Source: Streptomyces coffeae
Lineage (GTDB): Bacteria; Actinomycetota; Actinomycetes; Streptomycetales; Streptomycetaceae
DNA: 64,000 nt
Reading direction: 5' to 3'
NCBI RefSeq assembly: GCF_016741875.1
Contig: NZ_JAERRF010000015.1
Span: 62,001 to 126,000 of the forward strand
Position numbers and translations under genes: made by a program
Shown: positions 42,738 to 52,499 of the stretch, piece after piece
Layout of the letters: the number at the start of each line of letters is the position of its first letter
Numbering within the stretch: position 1 is the stretch's first letter
Notes under the pieces: generated by a model
What the model was told of the DNA's origin: nothing
What the model saw: the letters and a program-made list of their open reading frames with translations, nothing else
Databases searched by the model: none

Positions 42738-43544
42738 TCAGGCGGCCGCGGAGAACGCGGGGAGGTACCCGCCGGACTGTCCGGCGGCGTTGGGGTGGTA
42801 CGAGTCGTCGATGGGCCAGGTGACGCTGTTCAGCCAGGCACTGCCGGAGCAGATCTCATGGCCGGTGAAGCGGCTGGTGACATCGGCGAAGGTGAAGCCG
42901 TGGTCGGCGGCGCGCTTGGCGGTGATGGAGTTGAGCAGGTCGGCCGCCCCGTTGATGGCGGCGCGCTCGTTCTCGGACAGACCCAGGAGGCAGGAGCCGT
43001 TCAGCTTGTAGAAGCGCGGGTAGCCGAGGACAACGACGTGGGCGGAGGGGGACTTGGCACTGATCGCGTTGTAGACCTGGTCGAGCCTGCCGGGCAGGGT
43101 GCTCTGGGCGAAGGCGCGAGCGCTGGCGATCTTGTTGAGGCATGCGCTCTCGCCGGGGAGCACACAGGTGGTCATGACGTCGGCGAACCCGGCGTCATTG
43201 CCCCCGATGCTGACGCTGACGAGTCCGGTGCCGGAGTTGAGCGGCCCGAGCTGGCTGTTGAGGACGTCGGCGGTCTTGGCGCCCGAGCATGCGGTGAAGT
43301 TGAAGCTGGAGGGGGAGTGGGAGGCGGCCCAGAGCGCGGGGTACGCCTTGGTGCTGCGCTTGCAGCCGCCGCTGGAGCTGTCGTAGCTGCCCGCGCCGAC
43401 GCCGGATGAGTAGGAGTCACCCAGCGCCACATAGGCGGGACCCGCGCTGTTCTCGGTGGCGTGAGCGGTGCCGGCCCCGGTGAGGGCGAGGACGGCGCCT
43501 ACGGCGAGCGCTCCGACGGCAGCCGTGAGTCTGGACAGTTTCAT
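42738..43544 (-). CDS. Secreted SGNH/GDSL hydrolase (lipase/esterase)
   Basis: A 268-residue secreted esterase. Signal peptide about residues 1-29 (ALAVGAVLALTGAGTAHA). Block I is ALGDSYSSGVGAG with Ser near 44. Block III is SIGGNDAGF with Asn near 155. Block V contains DDSYHPNAAG with the Asp/His pair near 247-251. Six cysteines should form disulphides, as in Streptomyces lipases and phospholipases. It belongs to the Streptomyces GDSL lipase family (S. rimosus/S. coelicolor type). Confidence 0.93.
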   Translation of the reverse strand: MKLSRLTAAVGALAVGAVLALTGAGTAHATENSAGPAYVALGDSYSSGVGAGSYDSSSGGCKRSTKAYPALWAASHSPSSFNFTACSGAKTADVLNSQLGPLNSGTGLVSVSIGGNDAGFADVMTTCVLPGESACLNKIASARAFAQSTLPGRLDQVYNAISAKSPSAHVVVLGYPRFYKLNGSCLLGLSENERAAINGAADLLNSITAKRAADHGFTFADVTSRFTGHEICSGSAWLNSVTWPIDDSYHPNAAGQSGGYLPAFSAAA

Positions 43545-44076
43545 TCGATCTCCCTAGCAGGGTCGCTGCTGTGCCGATGTGAGGCGCGATCACCCCGGAA
43601 GGGGGCAAACGCGTTCGAAACCGTCAGTCACGCCGCCGTCCGCACCGACGACATGACATGGCTATGTCATCCCGTCGAACGGACCCATCCATGCGCGCAG
43701 TTGGCAAAATCTTGCGGTTCACCGGGGTCGTTGACCCCGGGCGCCCCCAGGCGCACACCGGGGCGCACACGACATTGACGCCCGGCATCCGGCGCTTCGG
43801 GGGGGGGCAAAGTCGCCAATGCAGACCATCACTGACGACATGCCGACGGCGAGCAGCGTGCCGGTCCGCCACCGCCTCGCGCCCGTCAACCCGGCCCGTT
43901 TCCTACTTGACGCCCCACAAAGGGTGAAAGTATCCGTGAACGCCCCCATTCCGGTGGGCTTCTTCGGAACCGCTCGCCAAACGGCCACAAACCCCGGTGC
44001 GTGGACGCCCCTCGTGCTGGATCATGGGGCGGGTGCGCTGACCGACGCACCGACCCGCGTATCCAGGAGGCAGGCC
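43545..44076. promoter_or_regulatory. 532-bp intergenic region with two stem-loops
   Basis: Lower GC than its surroundings. It contains ATGACAT-ggct-ATGTCAT (43653-43670), a CCGGGGTC-gtt-GACCCCGG stem (43722-43740) and a 9-G run (43799-43807). It extends through AT-richer sequence around 43905-44000. An in-frame ATG at 43819 would make this region partly coding, but the encoded residues look non-coding in composition. I treat the right part as the leader of the DUF5925 gene. Confidence 0.45.
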
Positions 44077-45189
<1,113 letters not shown>

Positions 45190-45205
45190 GCCGTCGGTCC
45201 CGGCC

Positions 45206-45982
45206 TTACCCGTACAGCTCCCGCAGCCGTACGGACAGGCAGGTCACACAGCCCTCCATCTTCTCGAACTCGCTGATGTCCACCGGCACCGGCTCATAGC
45301 CGAGGTCGGCGAAGAGCTCGGCGCTGCGCGGCGCGCTCTTCGCCATCAGCAGCCGCCCGCCGCCGAGCAGCACCACATGGGCGCCGGACTCCTCGGGGAC
45401 GGGCAGGAAGCGGGGGAACGCGGCGGGGTCGTCGACCAGCGGCGGATAGCCGATGACGGTCCCGTCGGGGAGGGCGGTGACCGCCGACTTCAGATGGAGC
45501 ACCCGGCTGACCGGTACGGCCACCACCCGGGCCCCCAGGGGCTCGAAGACGGCGCGCAACTGCCGTACGCCCTCGCCGTTGGTGCGTCCGCCGCGCCCCA
45601 CATACAGCGTGTCGCCGATCTTGAGGATGTCGCCACCGTCCAGCGTTCCGGGCTCGCGGACCCGGTTCAGGGAACAGCCGAGGGCGGTCACGGTCTCCTC
45701 GGCGGCGGCCGTCTCCGGCCTGCGGGACCCGGCGCCGGGGCGGGCGATCAGCGCGACGTTCTTGTGGACGACCATGGTGTCCTCGATGAACACCCCGTCC
45801 GGGCAGTCGTCGAGCGGGGGCACCTCCACCGTCTCCCAGCCGTGCGCGCGCAAGCAGGCGACGTAGTCCTCCCACTGCCGCAGGGCGAGCTCCGGGTCGA
45901 CGGGCTTGCGGTCGATATGGGTGACCAGTCCGTCGGCGAGGCGCGGGCTGGGGCGGCGGACGAGGGCTTTCCGGCTGGCCAT
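45206..45982 (-). CDS. ddaH: Dimethylarginine dimethylaminohydrolase
   Basis: A 258-residue guanidino-group-modifying enzyme that hydrolyses Nω-methylated arginines to citrulline and methylamines. The substrate-binding DCPDGVFIEDT loop is near 58-68, EPGTLDGGDIL near 110, the catalytic His in LHLKSAVTAL near 164 and the catalytic Cys in EGCVTCLSVRL near 247. Length matches bacterial DDAH. Convergent 3' end is 16 bp from the ATPase. Confidence 0.93.
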   Translation of the reverse strand: MASRKALVRRPSPRLADGLVTHIDRKPVDPELALRQWEDYVACLRAHGWETVEVPPLDDCPDGVFIEDTMVVHKNVALIARPGAGSRRPETAAAEETVTALGCSLNRVREPGTLDGGDILKIGDTLYVGRGGRTNGEGVRQLRAVFEPLGARVVAVPVSRVLHLKSAVTALPDGTVIGYPPLVDDPAAFPRFLPVPEESGAHVVLLGGGRLLMAKSAPRSAELFADLGYEPVPVDISEFEKMEGCVTCLSVRLRELYG

Positions 45983-46023
45983 GGGGTGGGGCTCCTTGTC
46001 GGGGCGGGGAAGTGGTCATGTCG

Positions 46024-46086
46024 AGGCCGGGGTCGGGCCCGGGGGCCCGGGGGTTCGGGCCCGGGGGTTCGGGACGCCGGGGGTTC
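46024..46086. repeat. Degenerate GGGCCCGGGGGTTCG tandem repeat
   Basis: Three to four imperfect copies of a roughly 16-18-bp GC-rich unit lie between the ddaH start and the GntR stop. Likely a local slippage product. Confidence 0.6.
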
Positions 46087-46462
46087 AGGACGCGTCGTAC
46101 GCGGCCCGCAGCGCGTCCTCGACGGCGGCGAGCGCGTCCGCGCGGTCCAGGCCGAGGCGTTGCGCCCGCTGGACGTAGGCCGAGGCGGCCTCGGCCGCCT
46201 GGCGCCGGGCCGCGTCGCCCGCCGCCGCCACGAAGGAGCCGTGACGGCCCCGGGTCTCGATCACCCCGTCGGACTCCAGCGCCCGGTACGCCTTGGCGAC
46301 CGTGTTCGCCGCAAGCCCCAGCTCCTCGGCGAAGCCACGCACGGTGGGCAGTTTGTAGCCCACGGGCAGCGCGCCGGAGCGGGCCTGTTCGGCGATCTGG
46401 GCGCGGATCTGCTCGAAGGGGGCGGTCGCCGCGTCCGGGTCGACGGTGATCTGCAAGGCCAC
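46085..46462 (-). CDS. GntR family regulator (YtrA-like, short)
   Basis: A 125-residue regulator from GTG 46462 (GAGGAGC upstream). The winged HTH is about residues 12-78 (PFEQIRAQIAEQARSGALPV and GLAANTVAKAYRALESDGVI). The short helical tail (AEAASAYVQRAQRLGLDRAD) is the YtrA/small GntR type. It precedes ddaH on the same strand, so the two may form one unit. Confidence 0.87.
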   Translation of the reverse strand: MALQITVDPDAATAPFEQIRAQIAEQARSGALPVGYKLPTVRGFAEELGLAANTVAKAYRALESDGVIETRGRHGSFVAAAGDAARRQAAEAASAYVQRAQRLGLDRADALAAVEDALRAAYDAS

Positions 46463-46601
46463 TCGGGGCTCCTCGGCGTGTGGGCGGGGGGATGGTCCGG
46501 CGGGTGTGTCCTCACCATTGTGTGATGTCGTGGTGTGACGTCGTACCGGTGTCCGGAAATCGTGCGGCACGCCGGGCGGGGACACCGTAGCCTGCGACAC
46601 C

Positions 46602-47531
46602 ATGACCATGATCGTGCGCGATTTCCGTCCCGCCGACGCGGAGGCCGTGGCCGCGGCGCGCCGCTCCGCCTTCCCCTATCTGGTGACCACGGCGGAGACC
46701 GTGACCTGGGAAGTGGCCGGTGCGCCCGCCGAACGGCAGTACCGGCTGCTGGTCGCCGAGGTCGACGGCCAGGTGGTGGGCTCGTCCGAGATCGGTGTCT
46801 TCCACGAGAGCGAGGAACCGGGGCTGGCCTTCGCCAACACCTCGGTGCGGACGGACACGCTGGGCCGGGGCGTGGGTTCGGCGCTGGTGACCGCGGCGGA
46901 GGAGTGGCTCGCCGGGCTCGGGGCCGCCAAGATCTTCGCCTGGACGGTGGAGGCCCCGCACGCGGTGACGTTCGCCGAGCGCCGCGGCTACCGGCGCGGG
47001 CGTTCCTCCCGGGTCCAGCGGCTGGACCTCACCACGGCCGCCCTGCCGCCGCTGGACCCGCACGGGCTGCCGGACGGGGTGGAACTGCGGACGGCGGCGG
47101 ACTTCCTCAATGATCCGCGTCCGCTGTACGAGGCGGACGTCGAGTGCACCGAGGACGAACCGGACGACGTGCCCGCCGGGCGACTGCCGTACGACCAGTG
47201 GATCACCCTGACCTGGGAACACCCCTCCCTGGACCGCGAGCTGACCACGGTGGCCGTGGTGGACGGGACCGTCGCCGCGTACAGCGTGGCGCATACGGAC
47301 GGCCGTGGCAGCTACTGGTCGGGGATGACCGGTACGCTCCGCGCCTTCCGAGGCCGGGGGCTGGCGAAGCTGGCCAAGAACGACGCGCTGCACCGCGCGC
47401 GAGCGGCTGGCTGTCGCGAGGCCTTCACCGGGAACGACGGCGACAACCAGCCGATGTTGGCGATCAACAAGTGGTTCGGCTACGAGCCCGCGGTCACGGA
47501 GTGGCGCTATGTCCGGGAGCTGGCGGCGTAA
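46602..47531 (+). CDS. Tandem GNAT family N-acetyltransferase
   Basis: A 309-residue protein with two GNAT folds. The N-terminal unit has VRTDTLGRGVGSALVTAAEE (about 84-103, with the G-R-G-V-G acetyl-CoA loop). The C-terminal unit has GTLRAFRGRGLAKLAKNDAL near 246-265. This is the mycothiol synthase-like double arrangement seen in Eis/RimI-like Streptomyces proteins. The last 38 bp overlap the convergent gene. The substrate is unknown. Confidence 0.88.
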   Translation: MTMIVRDFRPADAEAVAAARRSAFPYLVTTAETVTWEVAGAPAERQYRLLVAEVDGQVVGSSEIGVFHESEEPGLAFANTSVRTDTLGRGVGSALVTAAEEWLAGLGAAKIFAWTVEAPHAVTFAERRGYRRGRSSRVQRLDLTTAALPPLDPHGLPDGVELRTAADFLNDPRPLYEADVECTEDEPDDVPAGRLPYDQWITLTWEHPSLDRELTTVAVVDGTVAAYSVAHTDGRGSYWSGMTGTLRAFRGRGLAKLAKNDALHRARAAGCREAFTGNDGDNQPMLAINKWFGYEPAVTEWRYVRELAA

Positions 47532-48681
47532 CGGGGGATGACATCGGCAGGGGCATGAGCCGGTCGGGACCCGCGGGATCGAACCCGATGGTGTCGCCCG
47601 GCTCGTGCCAGTGCAGAACGAACCGCTCGCCCGCCCGGTACGCCTCCAGGCCCGCGCGGCAGTACGCCACCATGTCGTCCGGCAGCGCGCCCAGCGGGAA
47701 CCAGCCGAGCTCCGAGCACTTGTCCGGTTCGCGGTTGACCGGCTCATGGCCCGCCGCCCCCGGCCCCGCCTCGGCGTCCGCCTCGAAGAACCAGCCGGTG
47801 CGGGGCGCGCCCGCGGGGGACTTGTGCTGCATGACCAGCGCGACCCGGACCTCGTCGGGGGCGAGGACGATCCCGGTCTCCTCCTCCGCCTCGCGGATCA
47901 GCGCGGCCCGTACGTCCTCGCCGTCCTCGACATGGCCGGACGGGGCATGCAGCAGCCCGTCGGCATAGCCGGTGCCGGAGCGGCGGCCGAGCAGCACCTC
48001 CCCGCCACGGCGCAGGATCAGATGGACATCGACGATCTCGGTGTGACGGGCGGGGCTGGCGGGGCGGGCGAGGTCGGCGACGAGGACATAGCGCTCGTCC
48101 CGCACCTCCCGGCCCCACAGCGCCGCGTCCGGGCCGAGCTGCTCCAGCTGGGTGCGGACCGCCAACGGCGCAACCATCCGGGTCAGTTCGGCCGACTCGA
48201 GACCGACCGGCTCGGACTCCCCCCAGCGGCCTTCGACCAGCACCAGCCGTCCACCGGGCCGCAGCAGCCGCGCCCAGTGCCGGAGCACCGCCTCGGGCCG
48301 GGGCAGCAGCCACAGCAGATGGCGCACCAGCAGGACGTCGAAGGCCCCCTCCCCCACCGGCGGCGCCGCCGCGTCGCCGACGAGCACGGTGGCGCCGGTC
48401 CCGGCCAGCTTGGCGCGGGCGCGCTCGGCCATGGGCGCCGACCGGTCGACGCCGGTCACCCGGTGGCCGTCCTCGGCCAGCAGCAGTGCGAGAGAGCCCG
48501 TACCGCAGCCGAGGTCGAGGACGTCGAGCGGCCGGCTGGGCGGTCGTTCGGGAAGCCAGTCGCGCAGTCGCGCAGCCCACGCGGCCCTTACGTCCGGATC
48601 GCGCAGTCCGTGGTCCGGCTCGTGGTCGAAGTCCGCCGCGGCGGCGTCCCAGTAGGCGGTGGTGGTGTCCTCGGCTCCCAT
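47494..48681 (-). CDS. Fused class I methyltransferase and NUDIX hydrolase
   Basis: A 395-residue two-domain protein. The N-terminal domain has the SAM motif VLDLGCGTGSLALLLAEDGH (about 43-62) and a Rossmann-type methyltransferase core. The C-terminal domain has a NUDIX box, GHVEDGEDVRAALIREAEEE then TG (about 274-295), intact for the catalytic glutamates. Fusion of these two activities is known in actinobacteria but the substrate is not. The 3' end overlaps the GNAT gene tail by 38 bp on the opposite strand. Confidence 0.9.
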   Translation of the reverse strand: MGAEDTTTAYWDAAAADFDHEPDHGLRDPDVRAAWAARLRDWLPERPPSRPLDVLDLGCGTGSLALLLAEDGHRVTGVDRSAPMAERARAKLAGTGATVLVGDAAAPPVGEGAFDVLLVRHLLWLLPRPEAVLRHWARLLRPGGRLVLVEGRWGESEPVGLESAELTRMVAPLAVRTQLEQLGPDAALWGREVRDERYVLVADLARPASPARHTEIVDVHLILRRGGEVLLGRRSGTGYADGLLHAPSGHVEDGEDVRAALIREAEEETGIVLAPDEVRVALVMQHKSPAGAPRTGWFFEADAEAGPGAAGHEPVNREPDKCSELGWFPLGALPDDMVAYCRAGLEAYRAGERFVLHWHEPGDTIGFDPAGPDRLMPLPMSSPVTPPAPGHSATP

Positions 48682-48718
48682 ACGAGCGATGGTGCCAGCC
48701 GCCACTGACAGCCCGGGA

Positions 48719-49483
48719 TCACCGGGGCGTTGACGGCGGCAGCAGGGACGGCCGCAGCAGAAGGGTGAGGAAGCCGAGGGTGCCCCGGTAGCCCTTCAGC
48801 CAGGCGTCGCGGTGCTCGACGGCGGCCCGGTGGGCCGGTACGGCGCCGGGGTCCTCGAGGTGGTCCAGTGCCCACCGCTCCAGTGCGCCGGTCCAGCTCC
48901 ACTCGTAGTCGTCCCACTCCTGGAGCGTGCTGATGTGGCCGTGGACCGGTGTCCAGCCGTCGGCGACAACGCGGTCCACGGTGGTCGCCAGGTCGGCGTA
49001 GTCCTCCGGTACGGCGTCGAGCGCGCCGAGGGTCGGGGTGTCGGGCTCGCGCTCCCAGAAGCCGTCGCCGATCAACACCCGCCCGCCGGGGGCGAGATGG
49101 CGCCGGGCCGCGGCAAGGGTGGGCAGCAGACCGCCGAAGGCATGGGCGGCGCCGACGCTGAGGACCACCTCGAAGCGGTGCGGCGCGGTGAACGCGGTGG
49201 CGTCGCCCTCGTGCAGCACCAGCCGGTCCCCGACCCCGCGGTCCCGGCTCTCCTCGCGCCCCAGGGCGAGCGCCGCCCCGTCGGTGTCCACGCCCTCGGC
49301 CACCGCATCCGGCCGCAGGGCGAGGATCCGCTGAAGCCAGGTGGCTCGTCCGCAGCCGAGGTCCAGCACCCGTGCCCCTTCGGGTACGGCCCGCTCCAGC
49401 AGCCGTTCGACCGTCGTGTCGGCGAGCGGTGCGGCGATGGGGTGGTCGGCGTGCGCGAGCCGGGAGATCCGTTGTCGGTCCAT
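48719..49483 (-). CDS. Class I SAM-dependent methyltransferase
   Basis: A 254-residue methyltransferase with motif I VLDLGCGRATWLQRILAL near 40-57, motif II GVDTDGAAL near 65-73 and a motif-IV-like VVLSVGAAHAFGG near 107-119. The start at 49483 (MDRQRISRLAH) is the usual opening. It lies just upstream of the methyltransferase-NUDIX fusion on the same strand with a 37-bp gap. The methyl acceptor is unknown. Confidence 0.9.
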   Translation of the reverse strand: MDRQRISRLAHADHPIAAPLADTTVERLLERAVPEGARVLDLGCGRATWLQRILALRPDAVAEGVDTDGAALALGREESRDRGVGDRLVLHEGDATAFTAPHRFEVVLSVGAAHAFGGLLPTLAAARRHLAPGGRVLIGDGFWEREPDTPTLGALDAVPEDYADLATTVDRVVADGWTPVHGHISTLQEWDDYEWSWTGALERWALDHLEDPGAVPAHRAAVEHRDAWLKGYRGTLGFLTLLLRPSLLPPSTPR

Positions 49484-49557
49484 CGGGGCAGCCTCGCAGC
49501 CGTCCCCGGCCCACGCATCCGCATTTCCCGGGCGTGCCGCCGACCACCCCGCGGTGG

Positions 49558-50166
49558 CTACTCCGCGGCGGTGTACGGCCGGTCGCGGCGGGCGTCGTGG
49601 AGGACCTCGGCCCACCAGTGCAACTCGTCGAGCATGGCCTTTGCCGCGCCGTTCGGACCCTCCGGGTCCAGCAGCGCGCCGTCGGGGCCGAACAGCTCGT
49701 AGTAGCGCGGGAACGTCACATGGTGGCGGATCGTGTGCGCCCGCACCTCGGCGAAGACATGGCGCAGCTGCTCCGCCGCGAGGAGGCCACCACTGCTCCC
49801 GCCGCTGTAGCCGACGAAGCCCACCGGTTTGGCCACCCACTCGGCGTAGTGCCAGTCGATGGCGACCTTCACGGAAGCGGGGAAGCTGTTGTTGTACTCC
49901 GGTATCACCATGACCACCGCGTCGGCCTCCGCGATACGGCGGGTGAGCTCCTCCATCCCGGCCGGGCGCGGCGGTTCGGGGTCGAAGGCGGGCGGTGTGG
50001 CGGGGAGGGTCAGGGGGAGGGGAATATCGGCCAGGTCGACGAGGTGGACCGCGAACCGGCCGTCCTCCTCGGCCCGTTCGGCGAACCACTTCGCCACCAC
50101 CGGGCCGAACCGGCCCTCCCGGACACTGCCGGTGATCACTGCGAGATTGAGGGATTCGCTGGGCAT
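49558..50166 (-). CDS. NADPH-dependent FMN reductase
   Basis: A 202-residue flavodoxin-like reductase. The FMN phosphate loop is GSVREGRFG (about 12-20) and the isoalloxazine-binding PEYNNSFPASVKVAIDW near 93-109, diagnostic for the SsuE/ArsH/azoreductase-like family. ATG 50166 follows AAGGAGCG. It is divergent from an XRE regulator at 50301 and may be under its control. Confidence 0.92.
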   Translation of the reverse strand: MPSESLNLAVITGSVREGRFGPVVAKWFAERAEEDGRFAVHLVDLADIPLPLTLPATPPAFDPEPPRPAGMEELTRRIAEADAVVMVIPEYNNSFPASVKVAIDWHYAEWVAKPVGFVGYSGGSSGGLLAAEQLRHVFAEVRAHTIRHHVTFPRYYELFGPDGALLDPEGPNGAAKAMLDELHWWAEVLHDARRDRPYTAAE

Positions 50167-50300
50167 GGTCGCGCTCCTTGCATGTGAGGCAGGTGGACGG
50201 CTCCAACCTGCCGGGAGCGGCGGGCACCAGGAAGGCCGCGCTGAGACTGGTAGTGACAGGGCCACCCACCGGACAAGCCCCGGCTGTTACGTTCGGCGGT

Positions 50301-51164
50301 ATGAGCGACAACGAGCTCGGGCTGTTCCTCCGCACGCGCCGTGAGGCCGTCACACCGGCCGATGTGGGGCTGCCCACGGGGCCGCGCCGGCGGACACCGG
50401 GGCTGCGCCGGGCCGAACTGGCCACGCTCGCGGGGGTCAGCATCGAGTATGTGACCCGGCTGGAGCAGGGGCGGGACCGGCACCCGTCCGCGCCCGTGCT
50501 CTCCGCCCTGGCCGACGCGCTGCGGCTGACGCCGAGTGAGCGCATCCATCTGCACCGGCTCACCAAGGGGGGCGAGGGCGGCTTCAGTTGCACGGGCGGC
50601 ACACCGCCCGGCCGTACGGTGCGGCCCACCGTGCGGGCGCTCCTCGACCGGCTGGAACCCGCCCCCGCCGTACTGCTCAACCGGCTGAGCGAGGCCCTCG
50701 CCTGGACGGACGGTTACGACCGGCTGGCCCGGCCCATCGGTCTGCTGGACCCCTGCGACGGCGGCCCGCCCAACCTCACCCACTTCGTCTTCGCGGACAG
50801 CCGGGCGCGCACCGCCTTCCCCGACTGGGACCGGGTCGCCGACGACCACGTCGCCGCCCTCAAAAATGGTCCCTTCCGCGCGGACCGGCATATCGCCACG
50901 CTCGCCGACCAGTTGACCATCACCGCCGGGGCCGCCTTCACCGAGCGGGTACGGACCCTGCCCGGCCTGCCGCGGCCAAACGGTGTGCTGCGGCTGGTCC
51001 ACCCCGAGGAGGGCGAACTGCGCCTGGCCTTCGAGACGCTGGAGCTGCCCGCCGACGACGAGCAGCTCCTGATGGTCCACCTCCCCGCCGACGCGGCGGC
51101 GTCCGCCGCGCTCGACCGCTTGGCCGGACGCCGGTCCGGCGCCCTGCGCGCGGTCTCCGGCTGA
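50301..51164 (+). CDS. XRE family regulator with MmyB-like ligand-binding domain
   Basis: A 287-residue regulator. HTH about residues 10-70 (RRTPGLRRAELATLAGVSIE, YVTRLEQGRD). The C-terminal half is the MmyB-like PAS-type fold (PAVLLNRLSEALAWTDGYDR, then AVLK-like region). It is divergent from the FMN reductase, a common pairing in Streptomyces in which the regulator controls a neighbouring oxidoreductase. A 32-bp segment inside it (50666-50697) is repeated at 54323-54354. Confidence 0.92.
   Translation: MSDNELGLFLRTRREAVTPADVGLPTGPRRRTPGLRRAELATLAGVSIEYVTRLEQGRDRHPSAPVLSALADALRLTPSERIHLHRLTKGGEGGFSCTGGTPPGRTVRPTVRALLDRLEPAPAVLLNRLSEALAWTDGYDRLARPIGLLDPCDGGPPNLTHFVFADSRARTAFPDWDRVADDHVAALKNGPFRADRHIATLADQLTITAGAAFTERVRTLPGLPRPNGVLRLVHPEEGELRLAFETLELPADDEQLLMVHLPADAAASAALDRLAGRRSGALRAVSG
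50666..50697. repeat. 32-bp direct repeat, copy 1 (inside XRE gene)
   Basis: Identical over 32 bp to 54323-54354, same orientation. It encodes the residues around VLLNRLSEA of the MmyB domain. Confidence 0.9.
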
Positions 51165-51183
51165 GCGGGAGGGAACCCCCGAT

Positions 51184-51226
51184 CCGTCTGCGGGTTCCGG
51201 CCCCTGGGCCAGGAACCCGCAGACGG
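51184..51226. terminator. Strong terminator between convergent genes
   Basis: A 15-bp perfect stem (51184-51198 with 51212-51226) with a smaller GGCC/GGCC stem in its loop. It lies between the XRE and MFS stops. Confidence 0.8.
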
Positions 51227-51233
51227 CAGGCGG

Positions 51234-52499
51234 TCAGGCCGTAGCGGGCTGGACGGGGGGTGTGTGCAGATGTCCGGCGCGGGCGAGGGCGGTGAGTGCC
51301 GTCGCGCATCCGGCGCCAGTGGCCACCAGCACGGTCCACACCAGCCAGGGACTGTCGGTGTGGGCGGCATCCCATAGCGCACCCAGAGCGAGGTTGCCCA
51401 GCGTGATGCCGAGGCCGGAGACGGTGTTGTAGAGGCCGTAGTGAGTGGCGACCAGGTTGTTCCCGGACAGGGCGACCACGGTGTCCATCTCGAAGGGGTA
51501 GACCACTGCCCCGGCGGCGGCGAGGAGCGCGACCGATACGGCAAGGGCCGCCAGCACCCCGGCCGCGGACCCGGCGGGCACCACGGCCAGGGGCACGAAC
51601 GCCGCGCCCATCGCGGCCAGGCCGACCGCCAGTGCCTGGTGCGGGGCGAAGCGCCGCTTGGCCCAGCCGGTCAGCCGCAGCTGCCCGGCCACCGCCACCG
51701 CGGCCGAGACCACGAACAAGCCGCTCGTCGCCTTTGTGCCGTCTGCGCCGAGAGCGGCATCGGCGGCCAGCGGCAGCGCCAGGTAGACCTGGAAAGTCAG
51801 CACGTAGGAACCGGTCATCGCCGCGGAGAACAGCAGGAACGGCCGGTTGGAGATGACCTGCCGCCACTGCCCCCACACCGAGAGTCCGCCCGTACCCCCG
51901 GCCGCTGTCGGATGCGGGCCGGTGCCGTGACGGGCGGGCAGCGCGCGGGCCTGGAGCACACTCAGGGCGGCGAAGACCGCGGCGGCCACCGTACACACAA
52001 CACGGAAGTCGGCGGCCAGCAGCGCCAGCCCGACCACCGGGCCGAGCAGCATCCCGGCCTGGTAGTAGACGTTGAACGTGGCGAACGCGTCCACCCGTCG
52101 CTCGCCGGCCTCGGCGGCGAGGTAGGCGCGTACCGCGGGGTTGAACAGGGCACCGGCGAACCCGGTCGCGGCCGACGCGGCGATCAGTGCGGGGAGGCTG
52201 TCGACCCAGCCCAGCAGGGCGAACCCACCGGTGCGCAGCAGGCAGCCCGCCAGAATCGGGGCTTTGTAGCCGAGGCGGTCGGCGATGGTGCCGCCGATGA
52301 GGAACATGCCCTGCTGGGAGAGGTTGCGCACGCCGAGCACCAGGCCGACCGTCCATGCCGCCAGGCCCAGGTCCCCCGAGAGGTGGGCGGCGAGGTAGGG
52401 CATGAGCATGTAGAAGGCCAGGTTGATGGCGAACTGGTTCACCATCAGCAGCCGTGCGGCAGGGCTGAAGGAACGCGTCTGGGACAGGAGCTTGCTCAT
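51234..52499 (-). CDS. MFS transporter, coupled to cysteine-synthase-like enzyme
   Basis: A 421-residue 12-TM major facilitator. It has the MFS motif A region LIGGTIADRLGYKAPIL (about 68-84) after TM2 and an acidic/Gly-rich central loop near 200. The ATG (52499) overlaps the stop of the cysteine-synthase-like gene (ATGA), so both are made together. It probably exports the enzyme's product or a conjugate. Staphyloferrin B clusters contain a similar exporter, SbnD. Confidence 0.88.
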   Translation of the reverse strand: MSKLLSQTRSFSPAARLLMVNQFAINLAFYMLMPYLAAHLSGDLGLAAWTVGLVLGVRNLSQQGMFLIGGTIADRLGYKAPILAGCLLRTGGFALLGWVDSLPALIAASAATGFAGALFNPAVRAYLAAEAGERRVDAFATFNVYYQAGMLLGPVVGLALLAADFRVVCTVAAAVFAALSVLQARALPARHGTGPHPTAAGGTGGLSVWGQWRQVISNRPFLLFSAAMTGSYVLTFQVYLALPLAADAALGADGTKATSGLFVVSAAVAVAGQLRLTGWAKRRFAPHQALAVGLAAMGAAFVPLAVVPAGSAAGVLAALAVSVALLAAAGAVVYPFEMDTVVALSGNNLVATHYGLYNTVSGLGITLGNLALGALWDAAHTDSPWLVWTVLVATGAGCATALTALARAGHLHTPPVQPATA

